Of a stretch of DNA of 64,000 bases, positions 48,649-60,589 are shown piece by piece. The stretch comes from Siphonodentalium dalli (taxonomy: Eukaryota; Mollusca; Scaphopoda; Gadilida; Siphonodentaliidae), in NCBI GenBank assembly GCA_032622095.1, contig CP136062.1, positions 196,423,887-196,487,886 of the forward strand, read 5' to 3'. A model generated the notes under the pieces. The model was not told the origin of the DNA. It saw only the letters and a list, made by a program, of their open reading frames with translations, and did not search any database. Each line of letters begins with the position of its first letter. Within the stretch, counting starts at the first letter, position 1. A program made the position numbers and the translations under genes.

Positions 48649-51600
48649 GGGTAGTTTATATGGTAGCGGCTGAACGCAAAGGTATCTTTGCTTTAGCGCA
48701 AACGACACACGCTGTCGATGGTGTGATTGATCCAATCTATCAGATTTGTCACGTAATTGTCAATTGACGCCGTCTTAATACTAATTCACGAACACTCACC
48801 GGCCACAATCGGCATGTATAGCGGTATAATTTTTGGGTACAATTGTGTGGAGACTCATGCTTGCGTTTATATATCTGCAGAATGAGTTTCAATGATATTA
48901 ATGAGGTATTTTAATTAGCACAGTGTGAAAATGAAGAGCCAAGAAGATAACGTCTCAGAAGAATTTTGTTTGTGTTTTGGTTCTGTTTGGATATTTCCCT
49001 GCTATTTCCAAAGAAATTTCTTTCCATGCATCATTTTTCCGGCGCTGGTGAATGGTGCCGGTTTCTTTGTTCTTTAATATTTTGATTCTCCTCTCCACAA
49101 TGCCCAAAACAGTTTTATGCTCGTCGGCACATATAGGGCCCAAAAAGTTTTTTTCCGACCCCGAGGGACCCACCACCCCATTTGTGCAAATGTGTTCCTC
49201 CAAATGTTAGGGACGCACCCCCTTTCTCATGCTTTTATCAAAATTTCAGAGCTTTTTAGCCGTTCTTCAATAACTGTGTTAACTGCCTTTCAATCCATTC
49301 CACTATCCTTTTTTTGGTGCAATGTGTGTAAAATTAAGACTCAAGCAATAACATCGATCGTTAATCGGTAAAGCACAGGTCAGAAAAACGAAAAATAAAC
49401 TGTATTTCCAGGTGTTTCCTGTATCTAACAACAATAATAAAGCATTGTGTAGGTACAATGTATGTCACAAATTGCCCTAGACCGCATTATAGCCTTAATA
49501 TATCGAGCGTGTTTAGTCTGACAGAGAACACTGGCCAGTGTAAATAGTGGTAAACAGGTCAGGGGTTCTACAATTATTTGTATATATATATATAGTTGAC
49601 GTCTCGAGCCGTCCGTGCGTCCGTCCGTACAAACATTTTGCATCATAACTCAAGAGTCGGTTGTCATATTTTGATGCTCTATGACATGTGACGGACCAGA
49701 AATGGGGAACGAATATGCATAATATCACGGATTGTGAGTACCAATGCCTACCAGAGTTATCCATTGGCCCTGTTTATGAAATTCAATCCGTACAAAGTTT
49801 TTGCCATATAAGAGTTGTCGAATTTTGAAGTGGTTTGGTATGGTGATAGACCTGAATGATACGGGAAGGATGTATGCAGATATTACTGCATATCACAGGT
49901 TTAGCCTGTCGATGCATACCAGAGCTACCAACTTGGTTCCACACGTAAACACATTTGCATTATAATAATTCAGATTTTATTCTTGATTTTAGTTTGAACT
50001 TTGAAGACATTGAAGAATGTCATTTCTCAAAGCATCTGAATGCATCACATTATTTCAGTTCATCTATTTGTAAGCGATAACAGTATACAATTAGTATTGT
50101 AGTTTAGTCTTGTTGAGCAGTATTTAAGCTTCAAGATGAAGTTCGTAAATTCAAGGAGAATAGCGTCACCTTCAGTTGGGATTGTCTGAACAATAAACAG
50201 TAACGGTCATTCATCATAACCAATTCAGTTTTATTTGGATAAGTGCTGCAAATTAACATTACTTGCAATCATTCAAGATGAGAAATAACCAGAAGGAATG
50301 AATTTGATTGCATGTCAGAACAAGACAGTATTTCAGACATTAGAAATTTATGAGATACCCTTTTCAATTTCATGTTATGCAACAATCGGGTCAATGATAT
50401 CTAGTCATCATTGAGTATTCACCATGTAGTATTTGTGATACAGTTTTTTTTATTGTATTACTTTTATTCGGGACGGGATCCTGTGAAATCCAGAATGTTG
50501 CTAAATCTGAGGCTAAATAGTCACTATAGCTGTCTATATAGCCATATGCCAACAAACAAGATACTAACATGCTTACAAACAACATTACATGGTCAGTACT
50601 TGTAAATTGTTTGAAAAAAACCCATTTTGGAAAAAAAATTAAAAGCACGATTGTTTCGGCCTCTGGACCACCCACCCACCCCGCCCCTATATACGGATTT
50701 TATTTGTAGACCCCCCCCCCCCATGTCGTCGGTGGTATATTTTGCCCCACGTCCTTTTCCTCGGTTGCTCATTGTTGATATGTGTACAAACGTGTACTGT
50801 TACACGCAGCATGTTTATGTGACCGGTGTTCAATCTATGATTGACGCCAATCACCTTGATTGGATAATCCTATATGGCGCAGCGATGTCTTCCCATCGAT
50901 ATGTCCAACGATAGCTTCGCATTGAGCGTCGCCTCGTAAAACTACCTGGACTATATTATAAACCCAGCCGGTGAATAGCACCCCAGGTGAATTGATAAAA
51001 ATTATTTCCGTTGATCAATTACATATTAAACTTAAATAAGTGACATAACCACTCTATACAAATCATAATTAGACTACAATGAGCTCGTTATGTAATCTTC
51101 TAGTATATATACACAGAGTATATATTCATCCATCGATATGCAGGGGCAGGTGCAGCGAAATGCAGTGCAGCAGTGTTGGGTTAATTATCAGGCGGCATGT
51201 GTGAGAAAAAGCACATTCAAAACACCAATCAGTGAGAGAGACAATGTCGTAAAATCGGTCCTTGATTTTGCTACGTCGCTGAGCACGTGCATGTCCGTGA
51301 TTATTGTCGGGTGGCATTGTTTGATCTTTTCCTGCAACGTTTGGTGATCGCATGCATTTGCTGTAGTGGGCCGTTCACAGTACAACATATTTTTACATAT
51401 TCTTATCTAATCACGATTCGGATGAAACACATGTATGCAATTGGAATGGGGAAAATATCCCTGTTCGGTTTGAGCAAGATAATTATGCGATCGCCACATT
51501 TCACCGACACTAAAATCTGATAATCTGAGTCCCGCCAGAGTATATAACGCTGATTAAACTGAAAGTGTCTGTTGCAAAAAAAAGCATACTGAATTCCAAG

Positions 51601-52289
51601 ATGATTTAAATTGTTTTGTGTGTTCACGAATCACTCGGTAAGACAATCAGTCGCACATTTTGGCATTTGGCTCACACTATATTGTGTATTGGCAATACAG
51701 ATCAAGGTACACATTTGCAAACATGAACGGATGTATGTCGAGTTCTGAGATACTAATAAATATATTCTGATAAATATTTTTTTAAGCATCTTGGACAGAG
51801 AATAAATAAAGACACACTGTGTGGTGGTATGTTTAGATCTTTATACCGGATTTTGTTATCGCGTTGAAGTTGAATGTAGTTGTGTCGGCATATTTGGAAG
51901 AGAATTTCAAGATTCTCTTTCTCCTTGGCTTACCTGTGGTCGCGTTTATTCTGTATAATTCCGCCGAAAACTTTGCTATCCAAATATTCTAACTGATTTA
52001 CGTACGAAAAGACTTGGAAGTATATCTGAATATAGATCCGAGCATATTATCACCCAATTTCACGCGCCCGCCGAAAGCAGCTACTTTAAGGAATTACGTG
52101 GGGACGTCAACCATTGAAGACGTTAGTACTCTAAAATAAATTTTCATGCGAGGAATGAATGTAAGGTCAGTTTCTTAATATATTAACGCAAATTATAGGC
52201 CAACATGATCAAGACAGATCGAAAATGTTACACAGCCTTGAGTCTTCAAAAAAAGGGAAAAAAAAGAATTCTTATCGGCAGATTATTCG
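48649..52289. other. No recognisable gene
   Basis: Short unassigned ORFs only. 49,600-49,930 has a ccgtccgtgcgtccgtccg start and repeated gttgtc(a/g)(t/a)attttga and ccta/ccagag(t/c)ta phrases, like the ends of other dispersed repeats in this window. A C run lies near 50,710. A short palindromic piece with acctggactatattataaac and gtgctattcacc-type ends lies at about 50,943-50,990. Confidence 0.35.
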
Positions 52290-52520
52290 ATCGCGGTTAC
52301 ACGAGGAATGACCGCGGTGTAGGGCGGTCGTGGAAAATACTACTGCGGTGTACGCCGGTAACGGACCAGATTACCGCGGTGGACTTCCAACATGACCGCG
52401 GTCAGATACTGTGCGTTACCGCGGGTCACCGCGAATGGGCGGTGTACTACCGCATGAGCGCGGTGTACTACCGCATGACCGCGGTGTAGTGGCGGTATGA
52501 CCGCAGTCATGACCGGCCCA
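52290..52520. repeat. GC-rich cluster of ACCGCGGT words
   Basis: In an AT-rich setting this stretch repeats gaccgcggtgta, ttaccgcggtgg and actaccgcatgagcgcgg at loose intervals of about 20-40 bp. The core accgcggt is self-complementary. The 94-codon ORF across it reflects the repeat and is not a supported gene. Confidence 0.6.
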
Positions 52521-52616
52521 TAACCTTGTTAAAGGGGTCAATTAATTAGAGCATAGCTGTATGTACTGGTGACCTTCCTAATTAATTAATTATGTAATTA
52601 TGTATCCCTGCGAGTG

Positions 52617-53428
52617 TGCCAATACGGGTACATATAACTCTTAAGACTATCAGAACGGTTTGATTATTTAATTACAACAAAGTCAATAATGTTCAATCAT
52701 CGGCATCTGGGTTCCTCCTAGTTGAGTTTATCTTCCTGTCGTCTGCACGGGTTATGGGCTCCTAGTGTCCTCGTACGTTGGGCGTGTCTGCTTGTCATCG
52801 GCTCGGTTGAGTTCCGGTTGAGTTCATCTTCCTGTCGTCTGCTCTTCTTCTTCGTCGGCGCATCAGTGGTGTGTTGTTAGGAATACAAGATCATAATGTG
52901 TTACCTTGCATTCCTATCCATGCTTCCGGTTAGAGATCCTAGCTGTCTTCTTGGCGTCCGAGAAGTCTTGGTAACTGCTGGGTAGTCGGTTAGAACTGTA
53001 TGTCGGGTCTCGATTCGTCCGCGTCTAAATACAGGAAAGGTATTATTCCGGATCGGTTCGCATTTCATGGTGCGTCAATTGGGGCGTTCCTAGGTTAACC
53101 AAGCGGGGTAGTTTTTCCTGTGTGCTCTTTAGACTCTTCTCCCTGCCCATCGCGCTGTGTTAGGTTTCAATAGCTTCTCCTCGCGAAGTATCTGGTCTCG
53201 CTAAACCCAAAATCGTTCTGTTTACTGCTCAACTCTCCTCCTATGTATGTATCGGACATGGGTACTGCATGGATGTCCACTAATCTGTTTTGGTGTCCAG
53301 TATTTCGCAATCTAGATGCGGCCAACAGTGGCGCTGATATGTGTGGTAATCGAGCGGCCCCCGCGACTTAGAGATTGTCTGTTTTCTTCCCGGGTTGAAA
53401 GTTTTGTCCCTGGGGTTGTCTTGGCACA
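52617..53428. mobile_element. Possible insertion, solo-LTR-like (812 bp)
   Basis: It starts tgccaa and ends ttggcaca, with CGAGTG directly outside both ends. The 15 bases aattatgtatccctg also occur on both sides (52,596 and 53,435). Copy A has the equivalent phrase only once. TG...CA ends with a short duplication suit a solo LTR, but no partner LTR is available. A 21-bp duplication from another kind of insertion is possible. The interior is moderately GC-rich with repeated cttcctgtcgtctgc. No ORF is supported. Confidence 0.35.
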
Positions 53429-53434
53429 CGAGTG

Positions 53435-54005
53435 AATTATGTATCCCTGTGAGTGCAACTGCTTACTAATGGTTCCATTTCTGTATGTAGCAGCTTTTTT
53501 ATGGGGGTGGGGTGGCGATATAAATTACTGCTGTCATATGTTTGGTCATCCCATATGGTTCTAGATTACATCTTCAGTAATGTGGTTAGAATATGTTATG
53601 AAATAAATCATCCCATAAATTTTAATCTGATATCAAATGGAGCATTCTTGATAATAGTTTTCACAACACATCTTAACTCTAGTATGTAACTACGTTTGGC
53701 AATTTAACAATTTCCTTATCCTGCGAGAAGTTCAATGTCATATTTACATCGAAGTTTAATGTCATTTCATATAATCGTCTCTTTTTTCATTCATAATATG
53801 TTGAAATATAGTGAACAATGATTCCAATAGATATTGTATTGAAAGCACTAAGCAGCGATACAAGTATATCTTGACTTGATGAATCATGGTGATATTTGCA
53901 CAGAAGCAGCTTTAATTTATAAATATTTAAAAATTTAAAGGCTATATTTGCACCCATATATTTCTCTGATGCAGAATATAATTTGCTCAATTTCTATCGC
54001 AACAG
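53435..54005 (+). other. Intron-like sequence upstream of the PARP14-like exon
   Basis: 53,435-53,600 is a reduced copy of 10,484-11,005. 53,874-54,005 matches 11,468-11,596, including the branch/pyrimidine region before the acceptor. This places the exon in a repeated exon-intron unit. Confidence 0.6.
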
Positions 54006-54269
54006 TTGCGCAGACAGTTCTGAGCCAGAGTCACACTTTGGATGGAGCAGAACTTGTGGTTACTCCATTTACATCAGTGAGAGATAGTCCAGCTACTTCG
54101 CCGCCAAAGAAATGTGCTGTAAAGGTATCTGGCCTGAGATCCTCGACGAGTGGAGATATAGTCATATACTACTTCGAGAACAAGCGACGGGCAGGAGGGG
54201 ACACTATAGTAAAACACACACTCAGTCTAGAGAAAGGGGAGGCAATTCTGCATTATGAGTCAGAGGAAG
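54006..54269 (+). CDS. PARP14-like tandem-RRM exon (single internal exon)
   Basis: The exon is bounded by an acceptor (tcgcaacag) and a donor (gaag/gtatgt), is 264 bp long and starts and ends in phase 1. It is therefore symmetric and can be duplicated without breaking the frame. The first 20-odd residues (TVLSQSHTLDGAELVVTPF) look like the last strand of one RRM-like domain. After a Pro/Ser linker, AVKVSGLRSSTSGDIVIYYFENKRRAGG begins the next one. The YFENKRR(S/A)GG phrase is characteristic of the RRM-like repeats of PARP10/PARP14 mono-ADP-ribosyltransferases. No ADP-ribosyltransferase, macro or WWE domain is in the window. A truncated sister exon is at 11,597. RBM43-like or other RRM proteins are alternatives. 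Confidence 0.6.
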
Positions 54270-54796
54270 GTATGTACTAGTGCATTTACTAATACATTAA
54301 CCCTTGCTCTACTAAATGGATTCTCCTATTAAGTTAAAAAAAAACAATTTTTTTTTTTATTGGTCTATTATTCATTTGGTCCATAAAACTGCAAGGTAGA
54401 ATGAAATCAAGCAAGTGGAGAACACGAGTTTAGGAATGAAATATTCGTAAGGCACAAGGGACCGGTTTTGTTGCTAAATTAGACTAGAACATATTCTTTG
54501 CCTTTGTCTTATCTGTTATTCATTTGGAGCGATGTTAAGGATATATCAGCAGACGAAATGATAATACAAGTTCATAAGAATTCATATTCATTGGAGGGAA
54601 ATGGTGAGATAATATGTTCAACAAAAGGCCGGTTGAACTTATGGTCCTATTGTCATTTGTCGAACGTATTATTTGACCATTTTGTAAGGAAACTACTCAT
54701 CGATGTTTTGATAGATCACCTGAGACACAATGTTTGCCTTTCATTCTAAATCATTTCTCTGATTGACAACTGCCAAAATTGCTGTAGCCCTTCTAT

Positions 54797-54975
54797 ATAA
54801 TAATGCCCTAAATAATTGACTCCTTAACCACAGCAGAATTATGGGAATTTGTCAGGATTTAGTCGGAAATATGGCTTGTTGCCATTCAGGCAACAAGCCA
54901 TATTTCCGACTTAATTCTGAAAAATTACCCATAATTCTGCTGTGGTTAAGGAGTCAATTATTTAGGGCATTACTG
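54797..54975. mobile_element. Hairpin MITE with TA target site, copy B
   Basis: The arms ccctaaataattgactcctt and aaggagtcaattatttaggg enclose a near-perfect hairpin centred at about 54,890. It lacks the partial internal duplication present in copy A, and its outermost left bases have mutated. Confidence 0.75.
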
Positions 54976-55649
54976 TAACTGTTTATTTCTGTAAATTTAA
55001 TTATGTATCACTGCAAGTGCAACTACTTATGGGCAATTGTTCCCTTTCTTTATTACACACCTGTTGCTATATTTCGGTTGATTAATTTATTTCAACCTTT
55101 GTGATAATTTCACGCAAATGCATTAGAGCGATCCTGATGGCTTGCCTGACGTCATACACAAAAACTGAAACGGTACTACAACAATTATTCAACTTCGTAT
55201 TGTGTTGAGTAGATGACTATTTAGCATTAAAACCAAACCGAAACAATATTTGTCAACAAAGTATTTTGAATGTTGCTGTGTAATAAACATACAACTGCAC
55301 ATGAATCCAGGTGAAGAACCTTATTGCACTTGTTTACTATACCAACTTGAAACATTGCCCCACAATAAATTCATGCAATAGCTTCACCACATTCACATGA
55401 TGGTGTGGTTCTGCCAATATATTTCAGCTTTTTTGTTGGGGACCACATAATTTTACTGGTATCCCTCCTATGTGTTAGGTTATCCAATTTAGTTTTAGAT
55501 TACATTTACAGTAATGAGCCCCCATGTGGTCCCCAGATGAGCATATCGTACTACGTCATGTGATGTAATTTCGACCAACCAACGTCCTGCATTCATGGGT
55601 GTATTCGAATGTGTGTTCTTCCATGTTCGTGAACGACAGGTTACCTAAA

Positions 55650-55786
55650 CCATATACTAAATATAGAACGGGAACACTGGCAGGTCATGATTGCAGGTCT
55701 AGATTCTTACTCCCTGATTATGGGGACTCAGAATCTAGACCCACAACAGGACATGCCAGTGTTCCCGTTCTATATTCAGTAAATAG
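55650..55786. repeat. 137-bp hairpin, copy B
   Basis: Same hairpin as 11,130-11,266, with arms ccatatactaaatatagaac and gttctatattcagtaaatag. An 83-codon ORF across it is a by-product. Confidence 0.75.
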
Positions 55787-56076
55787 TATCATGGATTCGA
55801 ATACACCCCACGTTCTGTGGCTTGAATGGATGTGTGAGTGTAAATATTAGATCATGGAAAGAGGACTACTCCCATGAATATGCAGTTAAGTTTGAATTAT
55901 GTACCGACTGAATAGTTTTGTCAGAGTTATGCCTCTTTTCAGTTTACTTATAAATTTGGATTCTAGATCATACCTTAACTTCTACTTAGAAAATTCAAGT
56001 TAAATTTAAAAGTGTTCTAAAAAGCAACATTTTCAAGGATGTATGATTAAACAGTATCTCATTTTATAATTATAAA

Positions 56077-57559
56077 GTGCATCTCATTTTATAAACTCTA
56101 AAGTGCATTGGATGCTAGCGTTTGTACGCATTGGTCATCTGTTCTAAAAATAATTAATTTCACAGCGAGGCGCTGGATATTCGGACAAACATTGCCATGT
56201 GTTCTGCTACTCGGTGTACGAATGTGCGTGGATGAATGTATGATGATTTATTAGATAAAAGTATACACACATATATTCATTTTACATTGTAAATTGCAGT
56301 GGTTTTCAAATAGAAATTTATACTTTATCCAGGCGGTGTCATGGCCAAAATATTGTCTTCCTGACAGCGCCGAGAACTACGATATAACACTACTGTAAAT
56401 TACATTATTTTCGCAAGTGTCATTTTTCGTGGTTTGTCATGTAAGAAATTCGGGTCCATGCTTCCTGTTGTAAATTATATCATTCTTAGTTGAATAACAT
56501 TCTACCATAAAACCATTGAGTCAAGAATAACGCTGCGAGGCGGTCAATATGATCATACGTGATGACATCATATCGCAAACTCGCTTCCGCGACAATCAGG
56601 TGTGCATGGGTCACCCAGGCTAATCAGCGCCCCAAATAAAGTGTACATGGCGCCTTCTGTAACGGGCGGTGTTCGTTGCAGAAATATTTGTATTTGTTCA
56701 AATCGGCATCAACAGAAGGAACACCAAAACGTAATCAGCGCGTAAATAGTATTGTCATCAAGACGTACGATGCTGTGCGCATATAAGAGGCTGCTCGTGT
56801 TACATACAAGTTGTGCTTCTGTTTACATAACACAGCGCAAGTTATATTGGTTAATCATACAAAAATGACATAAACGCTCTTTATTATTGCCATATCAGGA
56901 AAAGAGTAACTAATAATGCTCTTTTATGTTTACCATATCAGGATCTAAACAAAAGCCAGGAAACGTAACGTTTTTTGCTTTTGTTTACATAACATAACAT
57001 AACATAAGGGGAAAAATTGACAATAACATACTATCTATGCCAGATTTCTGATTGGCGTAATAACAAGGTTTGTCTATATCTTACTATTCCTTCTGTTTAT
57101 GGCGATTTTTTTTACGGAGGTGGTTGCGCGGAGTGATTTTCTGGATCAAACCGGGTGATAAAATGGTAGATCGTGGATTTATTATTCAAGATATGTTAAA
57201 TTAACGTCATGCATCGATCATACATACATCGTCTCTCCAGACTAATTATAGCACCCCAATAAAGGGGACAATTTTGCCGCCTTCTGATGGGTAGGTAAAT
57301 ATAAATCACATAACAAAAATGTTAAATTAGAAAATTTATGGTGAGATTAAATGCAGTTTATGTTGAAAACTTATTCCATTTCAAAATATTTATATAACGA
57401 GGTCCATTGATACTCTAAACGGAACAAATGAAGAGCGTTTCTTGTTATCATTCTGAGTTACCAAATATGCTGTTACTATTTATAACTCGTTATCTATTTG
57501 TTAACAATTTTCCTTCAGGAGAATATATCTGTTACCTTCAGAAATGTCACCATGCATGC
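56077..57559. other. No recognisable gene
   Basis: Unassigned sequence. A short (CATAA)n run lies at 56,985-57,007. Confidence 0.35.
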
Positions 57560-57561
57560 TA

Positions 57562-58918
57562 GTCCAAGTCTTCTCGTACTAAAACCGGCTAAGATATTGG
57601 GATGGAGGTGCCGGTCTTTAGTCCGAGTTCCAGGCCCATGCGTTCTTATGACACGGCTTAAGCGTTAGTGACCCGCTCAAATAAAACCACAATTATATGA
57701 AATAAAATATCACAATTGCGACAATAAACGGATATTTTCCGCAGAAGACATGCTATTTGATCTGAAACCCACATCAGTTGTGAATTGAAAGCGGTAATTT
57801 AATGCGAAAAGAGACATTTACCGCAATGTTTACAAATTTTTTAAAGTATGCGAACTCAGTTGACCTGTTCGGCATTTTCCGTTGAAAATATTCCGTAGAT
57901 TTTCGACTGACAACGCAAATTACGATGAATTCTCCATTGTAATCGTAATTATGTGTGTCAATAAATAAAAAATAAATAGATTAATTAAACATTGAAGATA
58001 TAAATGTAATACATTAAATAAATTACGGGGAATTACAACCCTCTCAAAGTTTAAAACAGTGTAAACACAACGACCATTAGAATAAATAATATGGTGCTAC
58101 ATTTCCCACATTTGGTGGACTTCAGCGAAATTAAGATATATACTAAGCGAACAGAGCAATATACTGCTCTTGTTAAGCACACAAAAAATCAAACAAAATT
58201 TGTATAAATTTTTAACCTTAAGTTTGAAAAGTCCCACTAAAACGGAAGAACTATATTTCGAAACTGTGTGATTCGGTTCTCCGATTATTTTATCAACACA
58301 AAAGTCAAAATGCACATGGATGAAAATCACACGCATGGCAAGTCAGACACAAGAGTTCTAATTTGCTCCAATTTTGACAAGTTGCTTGCGAAAATTGTCA
58401 ACAAAACTACCTTTCTGATCCTCCATTATGTCATTAAGTTTTTAGTGCGGGAATTGTTCTCAAAGCACATTGGAAACTGGACTTTGCGGCGATCGGTTTT
58501 CGCTATTTTGTTCGGAAAACCCCGCGCTATATATAGAAACGGAAACTAGAATACTCAGAACAAACACCGGACAATGCCGAAGTTCTTCGGAACCTGAGTT
58601 CGGCTTTCAGTTAAGTAAACAAACAGAAAAAACAGCGATGTTGGTGACAATCAACCGGAATATTCTATGCGTAATTTAACATGAAAGTTAGATTATTATA
58701 CACCATTATGACCATAAGATGTCTCTCTTTCCGATGTATATAGCATCATGTATTGATTCATTAGGTAAATCGAGTAAATCGAGTAAAATACCACAGATTC
58801 CCGCCACAGATCGTGGGCGTAACTCGTGTGATAGGATTGGTATAGAAGCGGGCTTGGACTAAAGACCGGCACCTCCATCCCAATATCTTAGCCGGTTTTA
58901 GTACGAGAAGACTTGGAC
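57562..58918. mobile_element. 1,357-bp element with perfect 63-bp TIRs and TA target
   Basis: The first 63 bp (gtccaagtcttctcgtacta...) are identical to the reverse complement of the last 63. TA lies on both sides (57,560-57,561 and 58,919-58,920). Perfect TIRs suggest recent activity. The interior has only short ORFs (58,268-58,549 and 58,470-58,679) without a recognisable transposase, so it would depend on a helper. The TA target and a GTCCA start are shared with the large foldback at 16,906. Confidence 0.85.
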
Positions 58919-58920
58919 TA

Positions 58921-60318
58921 CATGCATGCCTCATGTTCGGGAACATATTGGTGCTAATGTTATCGTCAAATCGTTTCTGGTGCAGATCTGGTGGATTGAA
59001 ATGCATGACCCGGTGTTTATCGTATACATGCAAAAGATATGCCTTATATATTGATTGTCCCATACTTTCAGCGACACCGTGCAGTTTTATATAGCAAAAT
59101 AACGTACTTCGAGCGATGCATCCAGTCACAAATTAACAAAAAAACAAAACGGGGCCATTTCGAATAGAATTTATAGTTTGTTCATGACAGCTCAGATACG
59201 AAATTATTAAAGAGCATTTTAAAATCCGTATATGGTATATAATAATCATATTTATACATGCACCTGACAAATGAGGTTTATATCACCATTCGACACGAAA
59301 ATTCGACATTTAGACAGATAACTTTCATTTTCGTCCGACACTCTGGCAAAGTCCGAGGTGTGAAGCGCGAATTAATTGTCGGTGGTGTCGGCTGTCTATA
59401 GGGGTTAATTATTTCGATATTCCGAGAGGACTATATATGTTTACTCTATATTCTTTGAAAAAACAAATTGGTGTAAACAATTACTAAAGAACTATTTTGA
59501 TTGGGCGTTTTCTAACACTGCAAACATTGGGTGGTTACCGCAGTTCTATGAATTTCCAGACTTCGACTATTTTGTCGTATACAATAAAGAAAAATACAAT
59601 GAGCGACTGAAAATGTTTTTAACATTCTGGAAGAAGTATATGTCCCTGATGTATGTTAAAATTTTCACGTAAAAACTACGAAAAATAACAAAGTTATAAT
59701 TAGTTTTATAGACCCACTCTAAATCTCACACATACAGTAAATGCATGCGTTCTCCAACACGTGGTAAAGTTTGTCCGAAAATCTATTTTTAGCATATGAA
59801 TCATTATTCGTGACGTACTCGGGAGCTCAATGCGTACAAGCGCTGTGTCCGGAAACCAGCAAAAAGTTACACCTGCATATTCCTTTGTGGTATATACCAC
59901 TGGAAAGAGGAATCTGTTTACTAATGCAAGCAGCATAACTCTAGTCTTCCCTCCACAATAAATAATACCAAATACCAAACATCAAACTGTGTTTCAACTA
60001 GCAACCACGACTGACTTTATTTATTAAATGTCACGATACTGTCGATAGCAGGCTTGACCACGTTAAGCATAGGTACAGCCCCAGTGTCGGAATCCCCGCC
60101 AGTCTGAACAAAATGCCATTGTGATTATTTTATTTATCTATGGTGGATATCTGTAACCGAGCCATTTAGTCCGGCCGCCAGGTCACGGATGCGTGTTTTG
60201 GCGTATAAAGTTTTTTTCTCTGCGGATTTTGTAAATTCAGGTATCCGACATCAATATTTTATCGGCTGGCCATCTGTCAGCGTTGAGCAATTTTTTGTTA
60301 TAGCGCCTATATTCCCCT
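58921..60318. other. No recognisable gene
   Basis: Short ORFs (for example 59,706-59,978 and 60,189-60,410) carry no motif. No repeats are evident. Confidence 0.35.
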
Positions 60319-60428
60319 ATATTCGTATTATAGTCCCTATAAACGTGCTAACTGTACACATAAAAGTGAAATATGTAGAAGTCGTTTTAAGTCAAAGTAA
60401 TTATAAATAGGGACTATAATACGAATAT
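60319..60428. repeat. Inverted repeat, 22-bp arms
   Basis: The left atattcgtattatagtccct (60,319) and the right agggactataatacgaatat (to 60,428) are perfect inverses separated by 66 bp. A smaller related inverted pair, attagggacta and aataatccctaat, precedes the satellite at about 60,557-60,590. Confidence 0.7.
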
Positions 60429-60589
60429 ATATAGAGAAGACGCTGTTTAAAAACAATCATTAATTGCTTTCAAGGCAAGGGTCTCCGTTGGGGATAGAGA
60501 ACGAAACAGGGGTTTAGGTATATTTCGGGGGTTATACGTAAGACAAAGAAGTCCACATTAGGGACTATTCTTCATGATTAATAATCCCT

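Larger units (their letters stand above)
54383..56076 (+). repeat. Duplicated segment, copy B (intron of PARP14-like unit)
   Basis: It aligns to 8,987-11,394. It lacks the TTAA MITE (empty TTAA at 54,535-54,538) and a 150-bp block. It ends at 56,076, where copy A continues toward its exon. 55,790-55,960 contains a short stretch absent from A. Confidence 0.8.
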
